Shown: positions 16,714 through 25,545 of the stretch, piece by piece
How the letters are laid out: the number at the start of each line of letters is the position of its first letter
Position numbering within the stretch: the first letter of the stretch is position 1
NCBI GenBank assembly: GCA_902488835.1
Contig: CABTXQ010000004.1
Span: 1 to 50,617 of the forward strand
Source of the DNA: an uncultured Ileibacterium sp.
Lineage (GTDB): Bacteria > Bacillota > Clostridia > Peptostreptococcales > Anaerovoracaceae
DNA length: 50,617 nucleotides
Direction of reading: 5' to 3'
The notes under the pieces: generated by a model
Database searches by the model: none
Seen by the model: only the letters and a program-made list of their open reading frames with translations
Told to the model about the DNA's origin: nothing
Made by a program: the position numbers and the translations under genes

Positions 16714-17724
16714 ATGAAAAAATTATTTGAAATTCTTAATAAAGAATTAGAAGCCGGAAATGACGTTGTGATGGTTAGCGTTACAGCTTCATCGGGATCA
16801 ACGCCGAGGGGTGCCGGAGCAAGGATGATAATTGGAGAAGCCGGAAGACTTTATGGAACAATAGGCGGAGGAGCAGTCGAGTACAGATGTGAAGAGAGAG
16901 CTAGGGAAGTTCTCAAGACAAAAAAATCCTTTAACCAAAGCTACATGCTTAGAAAAAATCAGGTAGAGGATCTGGGAATGATCTGCGGAGGCGATGTTGA
17001 GGTATTCTTCCAATTTATTCCCGCTGATGATAGTTCGATGAAGGAAGCGGTAAGTTATGCTATTGAGCAGTTTAATAATCATAAAGATATTTGGATTATA
17101 ACCGATATAACGGATAATAAAGAGGCCGGTCTTGCTATTTATAGCGAAAAAGAATCAAAAGGAATGGAAGTTACAGACGAGATAATCGAGCACCTTAAAG
17201 AATCACCTTTCAAAAATGAAATTGGAGGAAGAATGATATGTGCGGAGAAGATAAACGAAAGTGAGCTCGTGTACATATTCGGCGGTGGTCATGTAGCTCA
17301 GCAGCTCGTCCCTACACTTTCCAGAGTTAACTTCAACTGTATCGTAATTGAAGATAGAGAAGAGTTTGCAAACAAAGAATTATTTGAAGGAGTGCTTGAT
17401 ACAAGGCTTGTCGATATGAATAATCTTGATGATGTTTGCAAAGATATTACGTCAAATGACTACATCTGCGTTATGACTAGAGGGCATGCAAATGACTATG
17501 AGGTAGAAAAACATGCATTAAGGACTCCTGCAAAATATATCGGTGTGATAGGAAGCAGAAGAAAGATTGCAGGTGTTAATGAAAGACTTCGTGCAGACGG
17601 ATTTAATGACCAAGATTTAAAGAGAATTACAACGCCGATAGGTCTTGAAATTCATGCGGAGACGCCTGCAGAGATTGCAGTAAGCATTGCAGCTCAGATG
17701 ATATCTGAAAGAGCAAAACGGTAA
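16714..17724 (+). CDS. xdhC: XdhC/CoxI-family molybdenum hydroxylase maturation protein
   Basis: A 336-residue protein. The N-terminal XdhC/CoxI domain shows TASSGSTPRGAGARMII and GTIGGGAVEYRCEERA, with a conserved cysteine in GMICGGDVEVFFQ. The C-terminal Rossmann domain begins at VYIFGGGHVAQQLVP and includes CVMTRGHANDYEVEK and YIGVIGSRRK. XdhC binds molybdenum cofactor, protects or sulfurates it and hands it to the hydroxylase. It lies 31 bases after the histidine phosphatase, without a terminator. The target enzyme is presumably the three-subunit hydroxylase at 24.2-27.9 kb. Confidence 0.93.
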   Translation: MKKLFEILNKELEAGNDVVMVSVTASSGSTPRGAGARMIIGEAGRLYGTIGGGAVEYRCEERAREVLKTKKSFNQSYMLRKNQVEDLGMICGGDVEVFFQFIPADDSSMKEAVSYAIEQFNNHKDIWIITDITDNKEAGLAIYSEKESKGMEVTDEIIEHLKESPFKNEIGGRMICAEKINESELVYIFGGGHVAQQLVPTLSRVNFNCIVIEDREEFANKELFEGVLDTRLVDMNNLDDVCKDITSNDYICVMTRGHANDYEVEKHALRTPAKYIGVIGSRRKIAGVNERLRADGFNDQDLKRITTPIGLEIHAETPAEIAVSIAAQMISERAKR

Positions 17725-17777
17725 ATAAGTAAATATAAATAAGCAAATAATTGAAAAAAAGGTAAGGTAATAAATAT

Positions 17778-18824
17778 ATGAAATTAGTGAAAACAGTAGA
17801 TGCTGAGGGCATGGTGCTTTGCCACGATATAACTCAGATCATTAAAGGAGTTGTCAAAGACACGGTATTTAGAAAAGGACATGTTGTAACAAAGGAGGAT
17901 ATACCGGTTCTTCTTAGCGTAGGGAAAGACCATCTATACATATGGGAAAACGATGAAAACATGATGCACGAGAACGAGGGAGCAGAAGTACTCTCTGAAC
18001 TATGCTTAGGTGATAATATGAAGAGGTCTCAGCCTAAAGAGGGTAAAATCAATATCTCTTCAGATTGTCACGGACTTCTCAAGATAAATAATGAAGCACT
18101 TGTTTTGGTTAACAGCTTTGGGCAGCTTATGATTGCTGCAAGACATGGCAATTTCCCTGTAAATAAGGGAGATAAGATAGCAGGTACGAGAATTATTCCA
18201 CTTGTAATTGAAAAAGAAAAGATGGAGAAGGTTAAAGAGGAAGTTAATGCCATAACAGGTGGTAAACCGATTTTCGAAATAAAGGAATTTAAGGGCAAGA
18301 AGGTAGGAATCGTAACGACAGGTAATGAGGTTTACTATGGAAGAATAAAGGATACATTTACACCGGTAGTTGTTGACAAGATAAAAGAGTTCAAGGGGGA
18401 GATGTTTGGTCACACCATCCTTGACGATGATGATACCAAGGTTACAAATGCCATATTGAAGTTCATTGAAGACGGTGCAGATATGGTTATATGCACGGGA
18501 GGAATGAGCGTCGATCCGGATGACAAGACGCCTCTTGCAATCAAGAATACAGGAGCTCGGATCATTTCATATGGCTCACCGGTACTCCCTGGAGCAATGT
18601 TCCTTCTGTCTTACTATGATAGAGGAGAGGGAAAAACTCCTGTTCCGGTTCTAGGCCTTCCAGGTTGCGTTATGTATTCAAAGCGTACAATATTCGATTT
18701 GATTCTTCCACGCGTTATGGCAGATGATCCGGTTACTCCGGAGGAGCTAGCAGAGCTCGGTCAAGGCGGTCTTTGCCTCGAGTGCGATATTTGCACATTC
18801 CCAAACTGTGGATTTGGTAAATAA
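17778..18824 (+). CDS. MoeA-like molybdopterin-binding protein
   Basis: A 348-residue protein. The C-terminal half is a MoCF/MogA-like molybdopterin-binding fold (KVGIVTTGNEVYYGRI, VICTGGMSVDPDDKTP, YGSPVLPGAMFLL, VLGLPGCVMYSKRT). The N-terminal 140 residues are unlike classical MoeA, and the protein is shorter than the roughly 400-residue MoeA. The tail is cysteine-rich (GLCLECDICTFPNCGFG), which could bind a metal. Probable role: molybdate insertion into adenylylated molybdopterin, or cofactor handling for XdhC. Standing in for MoeA is inference. Confidence 0.85.
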   Translation: MKLVKTVDAEGMVLCHDITQIIKGVVKDTVFRKGHVVTKEDIPVLLSVGKDHLYIWENDENMMHENEGAEVLSELCLGDNMKRSQPKEGKINISSDCHGLLKINNEALVLVNSFGQLMIAARHGNFPVNKGDKIAGTRIIPLVIEKEKMEKVKEEVNAITGGKPIFEIKEFKGKKVGIVTTGNEVYYGRIKDTFTPVVVDKIKEFKGEMFGHTILDDDDTKVTNAILKFIEDGADMVICTGGMSVDPDDKTPLAIKNTGARIISYGSPVLPGAMFLLSYYDRGEGKTPVPVLGLPGCVMYSKRTIFDLILPRVMADDPVTPEELAELGQGGLCLECDICTFPNCGFGK

Positions 18825-18837
18825 GAAGGAGAATCAA

Positions 18838-19311
18838 ATGAGTGAATTTACACATTTTGATGAGAGCGGAAATGCAATCATGGTAGACGTAACAGATAAG
18901 AACGATACGGTCCGTGAGGCAGTTGCCATGGGTAGCATTAAGCTTTCAAAGGAATGCTACAACAAGGTTAAAGCCGGTGAAATGAGCAAGGGAGATGTGC
19001 TCTCCGTCGCAAGGATTGCTGGAATAATGGGAGCGAAAAAGACTTCTGACTTGATACCTCTTTGCCATATATTGAACATTACAAAGGTCAAAATCGATTT
19101 TAACACAGATGACGATAACACGACAATTACCGTTCTATGCACGGCAAAGACTACGGGAAAGACCGGGGTTGAGATGGAAGCACTTACAGGGGCTGGAATC
19201 TCACTTCTCACAATATACGATATGTGCAAGGCAATCGATAAAGGAATGGTAATCAGTGAAATAAAGCTGATGAAAAAAACTGGCGGAAAAAGTGGAACTT
19301 GGGAAAGGTAG
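18838..19311 (+). CDS. moaC: Cyclic pyranopterin monophosphate synthase
   Basis: A 157-residue MoaC. It contains FTHFDESGNAIMVDV at the start, GAKKTSDLIPLCH, the catalytic-region VEMEALTGAGISLLTIYDM, and the C-terminal LMKKTGGKSG. It converts the MoaA product to cyclic pyranopterin monophosphate in step one of cofactor synthesis. AGAAGGAG precedes the ATG at 18838; an in-frame upstream ATG at 18808 lies inside the preceding gene and is not preferred. Its gap to moaA is eight bases. Confidence 0.95.
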   Translation: MSEFTHFDESGNAIMVDVTDKNDTVREAVAMGSIKLSKECYNKVKAGEMSKGDVLSVARIAGIMGAKKTSDLIPLCHILNITKVKIDFNTDDDNTTITVLCTAKTTGKTGVEMEALTGAGISLLTIYDMCKAIDKGMVISEIKLMKKTGGKSGTWER

Positions 19312-19319
19312 ATGATTAA

Positions 19320-20285
19320 TTGAAAGATTCTTTTGGAAGAAAGATAGATTATATGCGTGTATCGATCACCGACAGATGCAACTTAAGGTGCAGATACTGC
19401 ATGCCGGACGGGGTAATACCTTGTGAACATAGCGAGATACTTACATATGATGAGATAGTAGCGGTCTGCAAGGAAGCAGTAAAGCTAGGTATTGTTAAAT
19501 TCAAGATTACAGGCGGAGAGCCATTAGTTCGAAAAGATTGTGCTAAATTGATAAAAATGATTTATCAGATCGATGGTGTTAGTGAGGTTACGCTTACGAC
19601 TAACGGAGTATTGCTAAAGGAATATCTTACTAAGCTTATTGATTCCGGTATTCGTTCTGTAAATGTAAGCCTTGATACTCTCGATAGAGAAAAATACAAG
19701 AAGATAACCGGATTTGATGAACTCGATAAAGTGCTTGAATCTATAGAAGCTGCACTTAATGCAGGGCTAAAAGTCAAGATAAATTCCGTTATGCATACGA
19801 AGGATTACAAAGAAGATTTTAACAATCTAATACTGATGGCGAAGGAGAAATCGATTGACGTCAGGTTTATTGAGATGATGCCGATCGGATTTGGGCAAGA
19901 ATCATATCTAGTATCAAATGAAGATTTATTTCTTGAACTGAAGAATAGGTATAAGGGGATTGAATTCGATGATGTAGAGCGTGGGAATGGTCCATCAATA
20001 TATTATAAAATCCCTGGATTTAAGGGGGATATAGGATTCATAAGTGCAATTCACGGTAAGTTTTGTAAAGACTGTAATCGTATAAGGCTGACTTCGGTGG
20101 GAGAACTCAAATCATGTCTATGCTACGGAAATGAAATATCTCTCAAAAAAGCACTAAGAGAAAGAGACGGTGCAGAAGTCGGAAGGCTCATAAGAGAGAG
20201 CATAACCTCAAAGCCAAAACAGCATTGCTTTGAGGAGTTAGAGAATATTACAGAGAAAAAACGCATGGCTCAGATAGGTGGATAG
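19320..20285 (+). CDS. moaA: GTP 3',8-cyclase (radical SAM)
   Basis: A 321-residue radical SAM enzyme. The N-terminal SAM cluster is DRCNLRCRYCMP, followed by KFKITGGEPLVRKDC. The C-terminal substrate cluster is FCKDCNRIRLTSVGELKSCLC, and the chain ends in the essential Gly-Gly (AQIGG). It rearranges GTP to 3',8-cyclo-H2GTP, which MoaC uses. The start is TTG at 19320, with AAAGG upstream; no better in-frame start precedes the conserved region. Confidence 0.95.
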   Translation: MKDSFGRKIDYMRVSITDRCNLRCRYCMPDGVIPCEHSEILTYDEIVAVCKEAVKLGIVKFKITGGEPLVRKDCAKLIKMIYQIDGVSEVTLTTNGVLLKEYLTKLIDSGIRSVNVSLDTLDREKYKKITGFDELDKVLESIEAALNAGLKVKINSVMHTKDYKEDFNNLILMAKEKSIDVRFIEMMPIGFGQESYLVSNEDLFLELKNRYKGIEFDDVERGNGPSIYYKIPGFKGDIGFISAIHGKFCKDCNRIRLTSVGELKSCLCYGNEISLKKALRERDGAEVGRLIRESITSKPKQHCFEELENITEKKRMAQIGG

Positions 20286-20300
20286 AAGAAGGGATAATAG

Positions 20301-21236
20301 ATGGCAAAATTATTAGGGATATGTATAAGTGAAAAAAAAGGGACTCAAAAACATGAAGTGGAAAGTGCAAGGCTGATACCGAACTACGGAATTGAAAACG
20401 ATGCACATGCAGGCAAATGGCATAGGCAGGTAAGCCTACTGAACTTTGAGAAGATAGAAGAGTTCAGGGCAAAAGGTGTAGATGTTTCTTTTGGAGCCTT
20501 CGGAGAGAATCTTATAATAGATGAATTTGATTTCAGAAGTCTTCCTGTTGGGACGAGGTTTAAGATAGGTGATGTGCTTCTTGAACTCACTCAGATAGGT
20601 AAGGAATGTCACTCTCATTGTGCCATATATCATGCAGTAGGCGACTGCATAATGCCAAGAGAAGGAGTATTTACGGAAGTGTTGGTTGGTGGAGTAATAA
20701 AAGTCGGTGATGAGGTATTGATGATTCCGCCTGAAGAGGGAAGAGCATTTACAGCGGCGATAATAACTGTTAGCGACAAGGGTGCTCTTGGTAAGAGAGT
20801 TGATGAGAGCGGACCTTTGATTGAGAGGATGCTTAAGGATGCTGGATATGATGTTAAGGAGACATTGATTATCCCGGATGAGAAGAGGCAGATATCTCAG
20901 AGTCTCATAAGGTTAGCAGACCAAAGACAGATAAATCTGATACTTACAACAGGAGGAACTGGTTTTTCACCTAGAGATGTAACCCCTGAAGCCACAGTAG
21001 CAGTTTGCGAAAGGATGGCAGACGGGATTTCAGAAGCGATAAGGATGAACTCCATGCAGTATACAAAAAGGGCAATGCTAAGTAGGGCAAAATCAGGCAT
21101 AAGAGGTAAAAGCCTCATTGTCAATTTGCCAGGAAGTCCTAAGGCAGTAAAGGAGACACTCGAATTCCTTATACCGAATGTAAAGCATGGTATTGAGATC
21201 CTAACAGGCAATGCATCTGAATGTGCGAGAGCATAA
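20301..21236 (+). CDS. MOSC domain fused to MogA/MoaB molybdopterin-binding domain
   Basis: A 311-residue fusion. Residues 1-145 are a MOSC domain: NDAHAGKWHRQVSLL, GAFGENLII, GDVLLELTQIGKECHSHC, and CIMPREGVF with the conserved cysteines. Residues 150-305 are a MogA/MoaB domain: TAAIITVSDKG, DESGPLIERML, LILTTGGTGFSPRDVTPE and IVNLPGSPKAVKE. MogA adenylylates molybdopterin before metal insertion; MOSC domains bind or transfer sulfur in cofactor enzymes. This fusion is seen in other Clostridia. It lies in the island between moaA and modA with short gaps. Confidence 0.92.
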   Translation: MAKLLGICISEKKGTQKHEVESARLIPNYGIENDAHAGKWHRQVSLLNFEKIEEFRAKGVDVSFGAFGENLIIDEFDFRSLPVGTRFKIGDVLLELTQIGKECHSHCAIYHAVGDCIMPREGVFTEVLVGGVIKVGDEVLMIPPEEGRAFTAAIITVSDKGALGKRVDESGPLIERMLKDAGYDVKETLIIPDEKRQISQSLIRLADQRQINLILTTGGTGFSPRDVTPEATVAVCERMADGISEAIRMNSMQYTKRAMLSRAKSGIRGKSLIVNLPGSPKAVKETLEFLIPNVKHGIEILTGNASECARA

Positions 21237-21281
21237 GAAGATATATAAGTTATTTAGCTAAAAATCAAAAGGAGATGAAAA

Positions 21282-22154
21282 ATGAGCAAAAGTATGAAGA
21301 GATGGCTATCAATTGCAGTAGTATTGATACTTTGCGTTTCAACGGCAGCACTTCTGTCATCTTGTGGTAAGGACAAGAAGGATGAACCTAAGGAAGAAGT
21401 TGAGGTTAATCTATTTATTGCAGCAAGTCTTACCGATGCAATTGGAGACATTGTTAAAGATTTCGAGGCTGAAAATCCTAAAATCAAGGTTAAGGTTAAC
21501 CCAGACAGCTCTGGCAAATTGAAGACACAGATTCAGGAAGGATTTGATTGTGATATCTTTTTCAGTGCAGCCACAAAGGAAGTTGATGAACTTAAGGACG
21601 CAGGTCTGATTGAAAAGGATGATTCAGTAAACCTGCTTGAGAACCAGCTTGCTATCGTAGGTGTTAAAGATTACAATGGAAAAGTCAAAGAACTTGAAGA
21701 CATTAAGAATGCGTCGAGCATTGCACTTCCATACGGAAGCGTACCTGCAGGATTTTATACAAGAAAAGCTCTGATTAACAAGGGTATGCTGAGCGGTGAC
21801 GCTGAGGACAAGGATGCTGTAAAGGCAATAACAGGTGACGAAGTTTCAAGAGCACTAGGTGGAGTTACTATCAGCGAGAAAGACAATGTAAGTACGGCAC
21901 TTGCAGCAGTTGCAGAGGAATCAACCGAGATTGGATTTGCATATACAAGCGACGTTAAGAGAAATGCAAATACAGAGATTATCAAGAAAATCGATAAGAA
22001 GCTCACAGGAGAAATAGTTTACCCTATAGCAAAGGTAAAACCTAACGAAAAGATTTCAGATGACAAGAAGAAGAGTGTAGAAAAGCTTTATAAATATCTA
22101 CAGAGCGATAAGTCAAAGAAGATCTACGAGAAATACGGTTTCACGGCTAAATAA
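21282..22154 (+). CDS. modA: Molybdate ABC transporter, substrate-binding lipoprotein
   Basis: A 290-residue exported lipoprotein. The signal helix is followed by a lipobox ending LLSSC (acylated Cys about residue 29) and a charged linker. The ModA core follows: NLFIAASLTDAIGDIV, NPDSSGKLKTQIQEG and CDIFFSAATKEVDEL. The serines of AASLT and SSG are the usual oxyanion contacts. It captures molybdate (or tungstate) outside the membrane. AAAGGAG precedes the ATG. It is the first gene of modABC and continuous with the cofactor genes. Confidence 0.93.
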   Translation: MSKSMKRWLSIAVVLILCVSTAALLSSCGKDKKDEPKEEVEVNLFIAASLTDAIGDIVKDFEAENPKIKVKVNPDSSGKLKTQIQEGFDCDIFFSAATKEVDELKDAGLIEKDDSVNLLENQLAIVGVKDYNGKVKELEDIKNASSIALPYGSVPAGFYTRKALINKGMLSGDAEDKDAVKAITGDEVSRALGGVTISEKDNVSTALAAVAEESTEIGFAYTSDVKRNANTEIIKKIDKKLTGEIVYPIAKVKPNEKISDDKKKSVEKLYKYLQSDKSKKIYEKYGFTAK

Positions 22155-22212
22155 TTTTACTAAAAGCTTAAGTAACAAATTAATCTACAAGGATACAAAG
22201 GAGACTGATTAA

Positions 22213-22902
22213 TTGAACAGCAGTTTATTGGAAATATTAAAAGCCTTGGACTGGAGTCCGCTTTATATATCAATAAAGACGGCGATTGTTGCGACGATTA
22301 TTTCGTTTGCTATCGGAATACATTTAGCAAAAAAAGCGACATTTTACGGACCTAAGAGAAAAGCCTTTGTTGACGGGATTCTATCTCTTCCGATAGTTTT
22401 ACCACCAACAGTTGCAGGTTTTATTCTTCTGATAATTTTCAGCAAGAGGAGACCGCTTGGTTCATTTCTCTTCGATAAGTTTAATATTTCTGTGGTCCAG
22501 ACATGGCTCGGATGCATACTGGCTGCGACAATAATCAGTCTTCCTCTCATGTATCAGAACGCTAGAGCTGCCTTCGAGCAGGTGGATAAAAACATAATAT
22601 ATTCTGCAAGGACTCTTGGAATGAGTGAACGAAAGACTTTCTACAGAGTTCTAGTGCCAGCAGCAAGACCGGGACTTGTTGCTGGAATAATTCTTTGCTT
22701 TGCGAGAGCGATGGGAGAGTACGGTGCAACTTCCATGATTGCAGGGAATATTCCGGGAAGGACAGGAACAATTTCACAGACTATAGCGATGGTAATAAGT
22801 GATGGAAATTATATGAAGGCTGGTATTTGGGTAGTTATAGTTCTTCTTATTTCATTCGTTATCATATTTGCAGTTAATATTTTTTCAAACAAGGCTGAGT
22901 AA
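22213..22902 (+). CDS. modB: Molybdate ABC transporter, permease
   Basis: A 229-residue permease with five to six hydrophobic helices and the binding-protein-dependent transport loop (SARTLGMSERKTFYRVLVPAA, then RAMGEYGATSMIAGN). The long match SLPIVLPPTVAGF is typical of ModB. The start is TTG after AAGGAG. It ends two bases before modC. Confidence 0.94.
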   Translation: MNSSLLEILKALDWSPLYISIKTAIVATIISFAIGIHLAKKATFYGPKRKAFVDGILSLPIVLPPTVAGFILLIIFSKRRPLGSFLFDKFNISVVQTWLGCILAATIISLPLMYQNARAAFEQVDKNIIYSARTLGMSERKTFYRVLVPAARPGLVAGIILCFARAMGEYGATSMIAGNIPGRTGTISQTIAMVISDGNYMKAGIWVVIVLLISFVIIFAVNIFSNKAE

Positions 22903-22904
22903 AA

Positions 22905-23978
22905 ATGGCATTAAAGGTTGATATTAAATCAAAACTCGATAATTTTTCACTAAATATTTGCTTTGAAACAGGAGCAAAGAGGGTTGGTGTACTAGGCGAG
23001 TCTGGAGCTGGCAAGAGTATGCTGCTCAAATATATTGCAGGTATTTTTGAGCCTGATAAGGGGAAAATTTTCCTGGATGGCGTATGTCTACTTGATACAG
23101 ATAAAAAGATAAATGTCAGACCTCAGGATAGAAATATAGCGTACATGTTTCAAAACTATGCGCTTTTCCCAACTATGACGGTTAGAAAGAATATCGAGAT
23201 TATCGCAAAAGGTGATAATCACGAAAAGAAAGACAAGGCGGACTACCTTCTTAGAAAATTTCATATAGAAGAGATTGAGAATAAGAAACCACCTGAACTT
23301 TCTGGTGGGCAGCAACAGAGGGTTGCACTAGCCAGGGTGCTTGCGTATGAGCCTAAATTGATTCTGCTCGATGAACCTTTTTCTGCGATAGACCAGCTTC
23401 TAAAGGAAAGGCTTCAGATAGAGCTTGAAGCAATGATTTCGGATTTCAATGGGCTTGTTATCATGGTATCTCACAGCAGGGAGGAGCTATACAAGTTCAG
23501 CGATGAACTTATAGTAATCAGTAATGGAGAGGTTATTGACTCGGGAAACACCAAAAGCATTTTTAGAAAACCCGGGGCATCAAGAAGTGCAGGACTCATA
23601 GGAATCAATAACATTCTTCCCGCAGAACTCGATGCTGATGGAAAACTTGTTATACCTGATTGGAATATAAGATTAGACTGCGGTAAAGATATACCATCGG
23701 ATATAAACTTTATCGGGATAAGAGATGATGATTTGATTCCGTTATGGGATGATGAAACATCTTGTGAAGATTGTATCGAAATTACGAATGTGAATGTTTA
23801 TGAAACAATTCGTGATAAGAAGGTATTCTTTTCTGTGAAAAATAAAAAAGATAATAATTCAGAATTCGGGAAATATTCATTTGTAATGAGAGATGACCCA
23901 AATAATGAGTCTATATGTAGTGTGCCACCCAAAAAACTTAGAGTAAATATAGATAAACTTATTTTTTTTAACAAATAA
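22905..23978 (+). CDS. modC: Molybdate ABC transporter, ATP-binding protein
   Basis: A 357-residue ATPase. Walker A is GESGAGKSMLLKYIAGI, the Q-loop is YMFQNYALFP, the signature LSGGQQQRVALAR, and Walker B LILLDEPFSAID with H-loop MVSHSREELY. The C-terminal 130 residues form an accessory domain where ModC usually carries a molybdate-binding (TOBE) fold; I can only partly match it. It powers molybdate uptake. A strong terminator follows and closes the cofactor-transport operon. Confidence 0.93.
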   Translation: MALKVDIKSKLDNFSLNICFETGAKRVGVLGESGAGKSMLLKYIAGIFEPDKGKIFLDGVCLLDTDKKINVRPQDRNIAYMFQNYALFPTMTVRKNIEIIAKGDNHEKKDKADYLLRKFHIEEIENKKPPELSGGQQQRVALARVLAYEPKLILLDEPFSAIDQLLKERLQIELEAMISDFNGLVIMVSHSREELYKFSDELIVISNGEVIDSGNTKSIFRKPGASRSAGLIGINNILPAELDADGKLVIPDWNIRLDCGKDIPSDINFIGIRDDDLIPLWDDETSCEDCIEITNVNVYETIRDKKVFFSVKNKKDNNSEFGKYSFVMRDDPNNESICSVPPKKLRVNIDKLIFFNK

Positions 23979-24011
23979 GTTCTGGCTAATTGATAGGAAT
24001 TTATAAAATAT

Positions 24012-24063
24012 CAAACAGACAAAGTTAGAAATTTAGTCTAACTTATCTGTTTGCTTTTTTTGT
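24012..24063 (+). terminator. Rho-independent terminator after modC
   Basis: CAAACAGA.AAGTTAGA pairs with TCTAACTT.TCTGTTTG, followed by CTTTTTTTG. It separates the cofactor/transport operon from the hydroxylase genes. Confidence 0.9.
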
Positions 24064-24083
24064 TTTTGTATTGTAGAATTATA

Positions 24084-24099
24084 TGCGACAGAAATCGCA
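24084..24099. promoter_or_regulatory. Inverted repeat before the hydroxylase operon, candidate operator
   Basis: TGCGA, six bases, TCGCA, five bases after a TAGAAT that could be a -10 (24074-24079) with a weak TTGCTT -35. The 77 bases from here to the first gene hold a stray GAGGAGG with no start codon after it and otherwise nothing recognisable. Confidence 0.3.
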
Positions 24100-24175
24100 C
24101 TCATTTTTTGAGGAGGCATTTCTTTATTTTAGTAAAAATTAAATTAAGGATAAATGTTTAAAGGAGGAGTTATCT

Positions 24176-25057
24176 ATGAACATTTTGTGCAATTACGAAT
24201 ATCATGCACCTAAAACTAAGGCGGAAGTCTTGGATTTAATTGCTGATATTGGCGACAAGGCTAAGATCCTTGCAGGAGGAACTGACCTTGTTATCATGCT
24301 TAAAGAAAAGATGATAGCACCAGAGCATGTTATCAATGTTGCTGAAATTGAAGAACTTTCAGGAATCAATTTCACATCAGATGGAGTTGAAATCGGTGCA
24401 TGCACTAAGATTTCAGACATTGGAGCATCAAAGGAACTTGATAAAGAATATCATTCACTTTGTTATGCTGCTGATCAGCTTGGTTCATATCAGGTAAGAA
24501 CAATGGCTACAATAGGCGGTAACATCGCACATTCACTTCCTGCAGGTGAGACTCACACACCTCTTGCAGCAATGAATGCAGAAGTAGTAATTGAGAGCAA
24601 GAAGGGAGAAAGAAGAGTAAAGCTTGAAGACTTCATTCTCGGTAACCGTAAGAATGTTATGGAATCTGACGAAATGATTACTAAAGTATTCATTCCTAAG
24701 CCTGCTCCACATTCAAGATCAGAATATGGTCACATCGGTCTTAGAAGAGCTATGGAGATTGATTGCGCTAACATGACTGTTAACCTGACTCTTGAGGATG
24801 ACAAGAAGACAATTAAGGATGTTAAGCTTGTAATGGGTTCAGTTGCACCTAAGCCACTGGTATCTGAGAAGGCACCTGAAATTCTCATTGGCAAGGCATT
24901 GGATGAAGAGTTAATTCAGAAGGTTAGTGAAGCGGCACAGAGCGAAGCAAAGCCTATTTCTGACATCAGAGCATCTGCTGAATACAGAAGAGATGTAATC
25001 GGTGCTTTAGCAAGAAGGTTAACTAAGAAGGCATATGAATTGGCAATGGAGGCATAA
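24176..25057 (+). CDS. Xanthine dehydrogenase-family hydroxylase, FAD subunit
   Basis: A 293-residue FAD-binding subunit of the XdhB/CoxM type. ILAGGTDLVIMLKEK is the first FAD loop and MATIGGNIAHSLPAGETHTPL the second; a CO-dehydrogenase flavoprotein C-terminal domain ends with SAEYRRDVIGALARR. It carries electrons from the iron-sulfur subunit to the acceptor. There is no insert for an additional [4Fe-4S] cluster as in 4-hydroxybenzoyl-CoA reductase, since the length is standard. A strong AAAGGAGG and smooth codon use suggest high expression. The small subunit starts one base after its stop. Confidence 0.93.
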   Translation: MNILCNYEYHAPKTKAEVLDLIADIGDKAKILAGGTDLVIMLKEKMIAPEHVINVAEIEELSGINFTSDGVEIGACTKISDIGASKELDKEYHSLCYAADQLGSYQVRTMATIGGNIAHSLPAGETHTPLAAMNAEVVIESKKGERRVKLEDFILGNRKNVMESDEMITKVFIPKPAPHSRSEYGHIGLRRAMEIDCANMTVNLTLEDDKKTIKDVKLVMGSVAPKPLVSEKAPEILIGKALDEELIQKVSEAAQSEAKPISDIRASAEYRRDVIGALARRLTKKAYELAMEA

Positions 25058-25058
25058 A

Positions 25059-25544
25059 ATGAAACAGGTAATTACTTTAAACATAAACAACCAGGATTAT
25101 GAGGTACTTGTTACACCTATGGATCTCCTGGTAGACGTTATAAGAAAGACTGTAGGTCTTACAGGCACAAAGAAGGGCTGCGGACAGGGAGACTGCGGTG
25201 CATGTACAGTTCTTATCGATGGACATCCGGAATTATCATGCATTAAACTTGCTGTTTCAGCTGTAGGCAAGAAAATCACAACAATAGAAGGTATCGCAAA
25301 TGAAGACGGATCACTTCATCCGCTTCAGGAAGCTTTCTTGGATGAAGGTGCTGTACAGTGCGGATTCTGCACACCTGGAATGATTCTTTCATCAAAGGCA
25401 CTTATAGACAGAAATCCTAATCCAACAAGAGAGGAAATCAAGACAGCTATTTCCGGTAACACTTGCAGATGTACAGGATATATCAATATCATAGCCGCTG
25501 TAGAGTCATATGCAAAGTCAGTTGCAGAAAAGGAGGCTAAGTAA
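25059..25544 (+). CDS. Xanthine dehydrogenase-family hydroxylase, [2Fe-2S] subunit
   Basis: A 161-residue protein with both [2Fe-2S] sites of the family: the plant-ferredoxin type site (KKGCGQGDCGACTVL, then LSCIK) and the helical site (VQCGFCTPGMI, then GNTCRCTGY). These relay electrons from molybdenum to FAD. The ATG at 25059 is the natural start; an upstream in-frame ATG lies within the FAD gene. It ends one base before the large subunit's ATG. Substrate is set by the large subunit. Confidence 0.95.
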   Translation: MKQVITLNINNQDYEVLVTPMDLLVDVIRKTVGLTGTKKGCGQGDCGACTVLIDGHPELSCIKLAVSAVGKKITTIEGIANEDGSLHPLQEAFLDEGAVQCGFCTPGMILSSKALIDRNPNPTREEIKTAISGNTCRCTGYINIIAAVESYAKSVAEKEAK

Positions 25545-25545
25545 A

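Noticed and set aside
23979..24175. Riboswitch or leader peptide before the hydroxylase genes
   Set aside because: A terminator, a possible promoter and a short dyad explain most of it; the stray GAGGAGG has no start codon in range.
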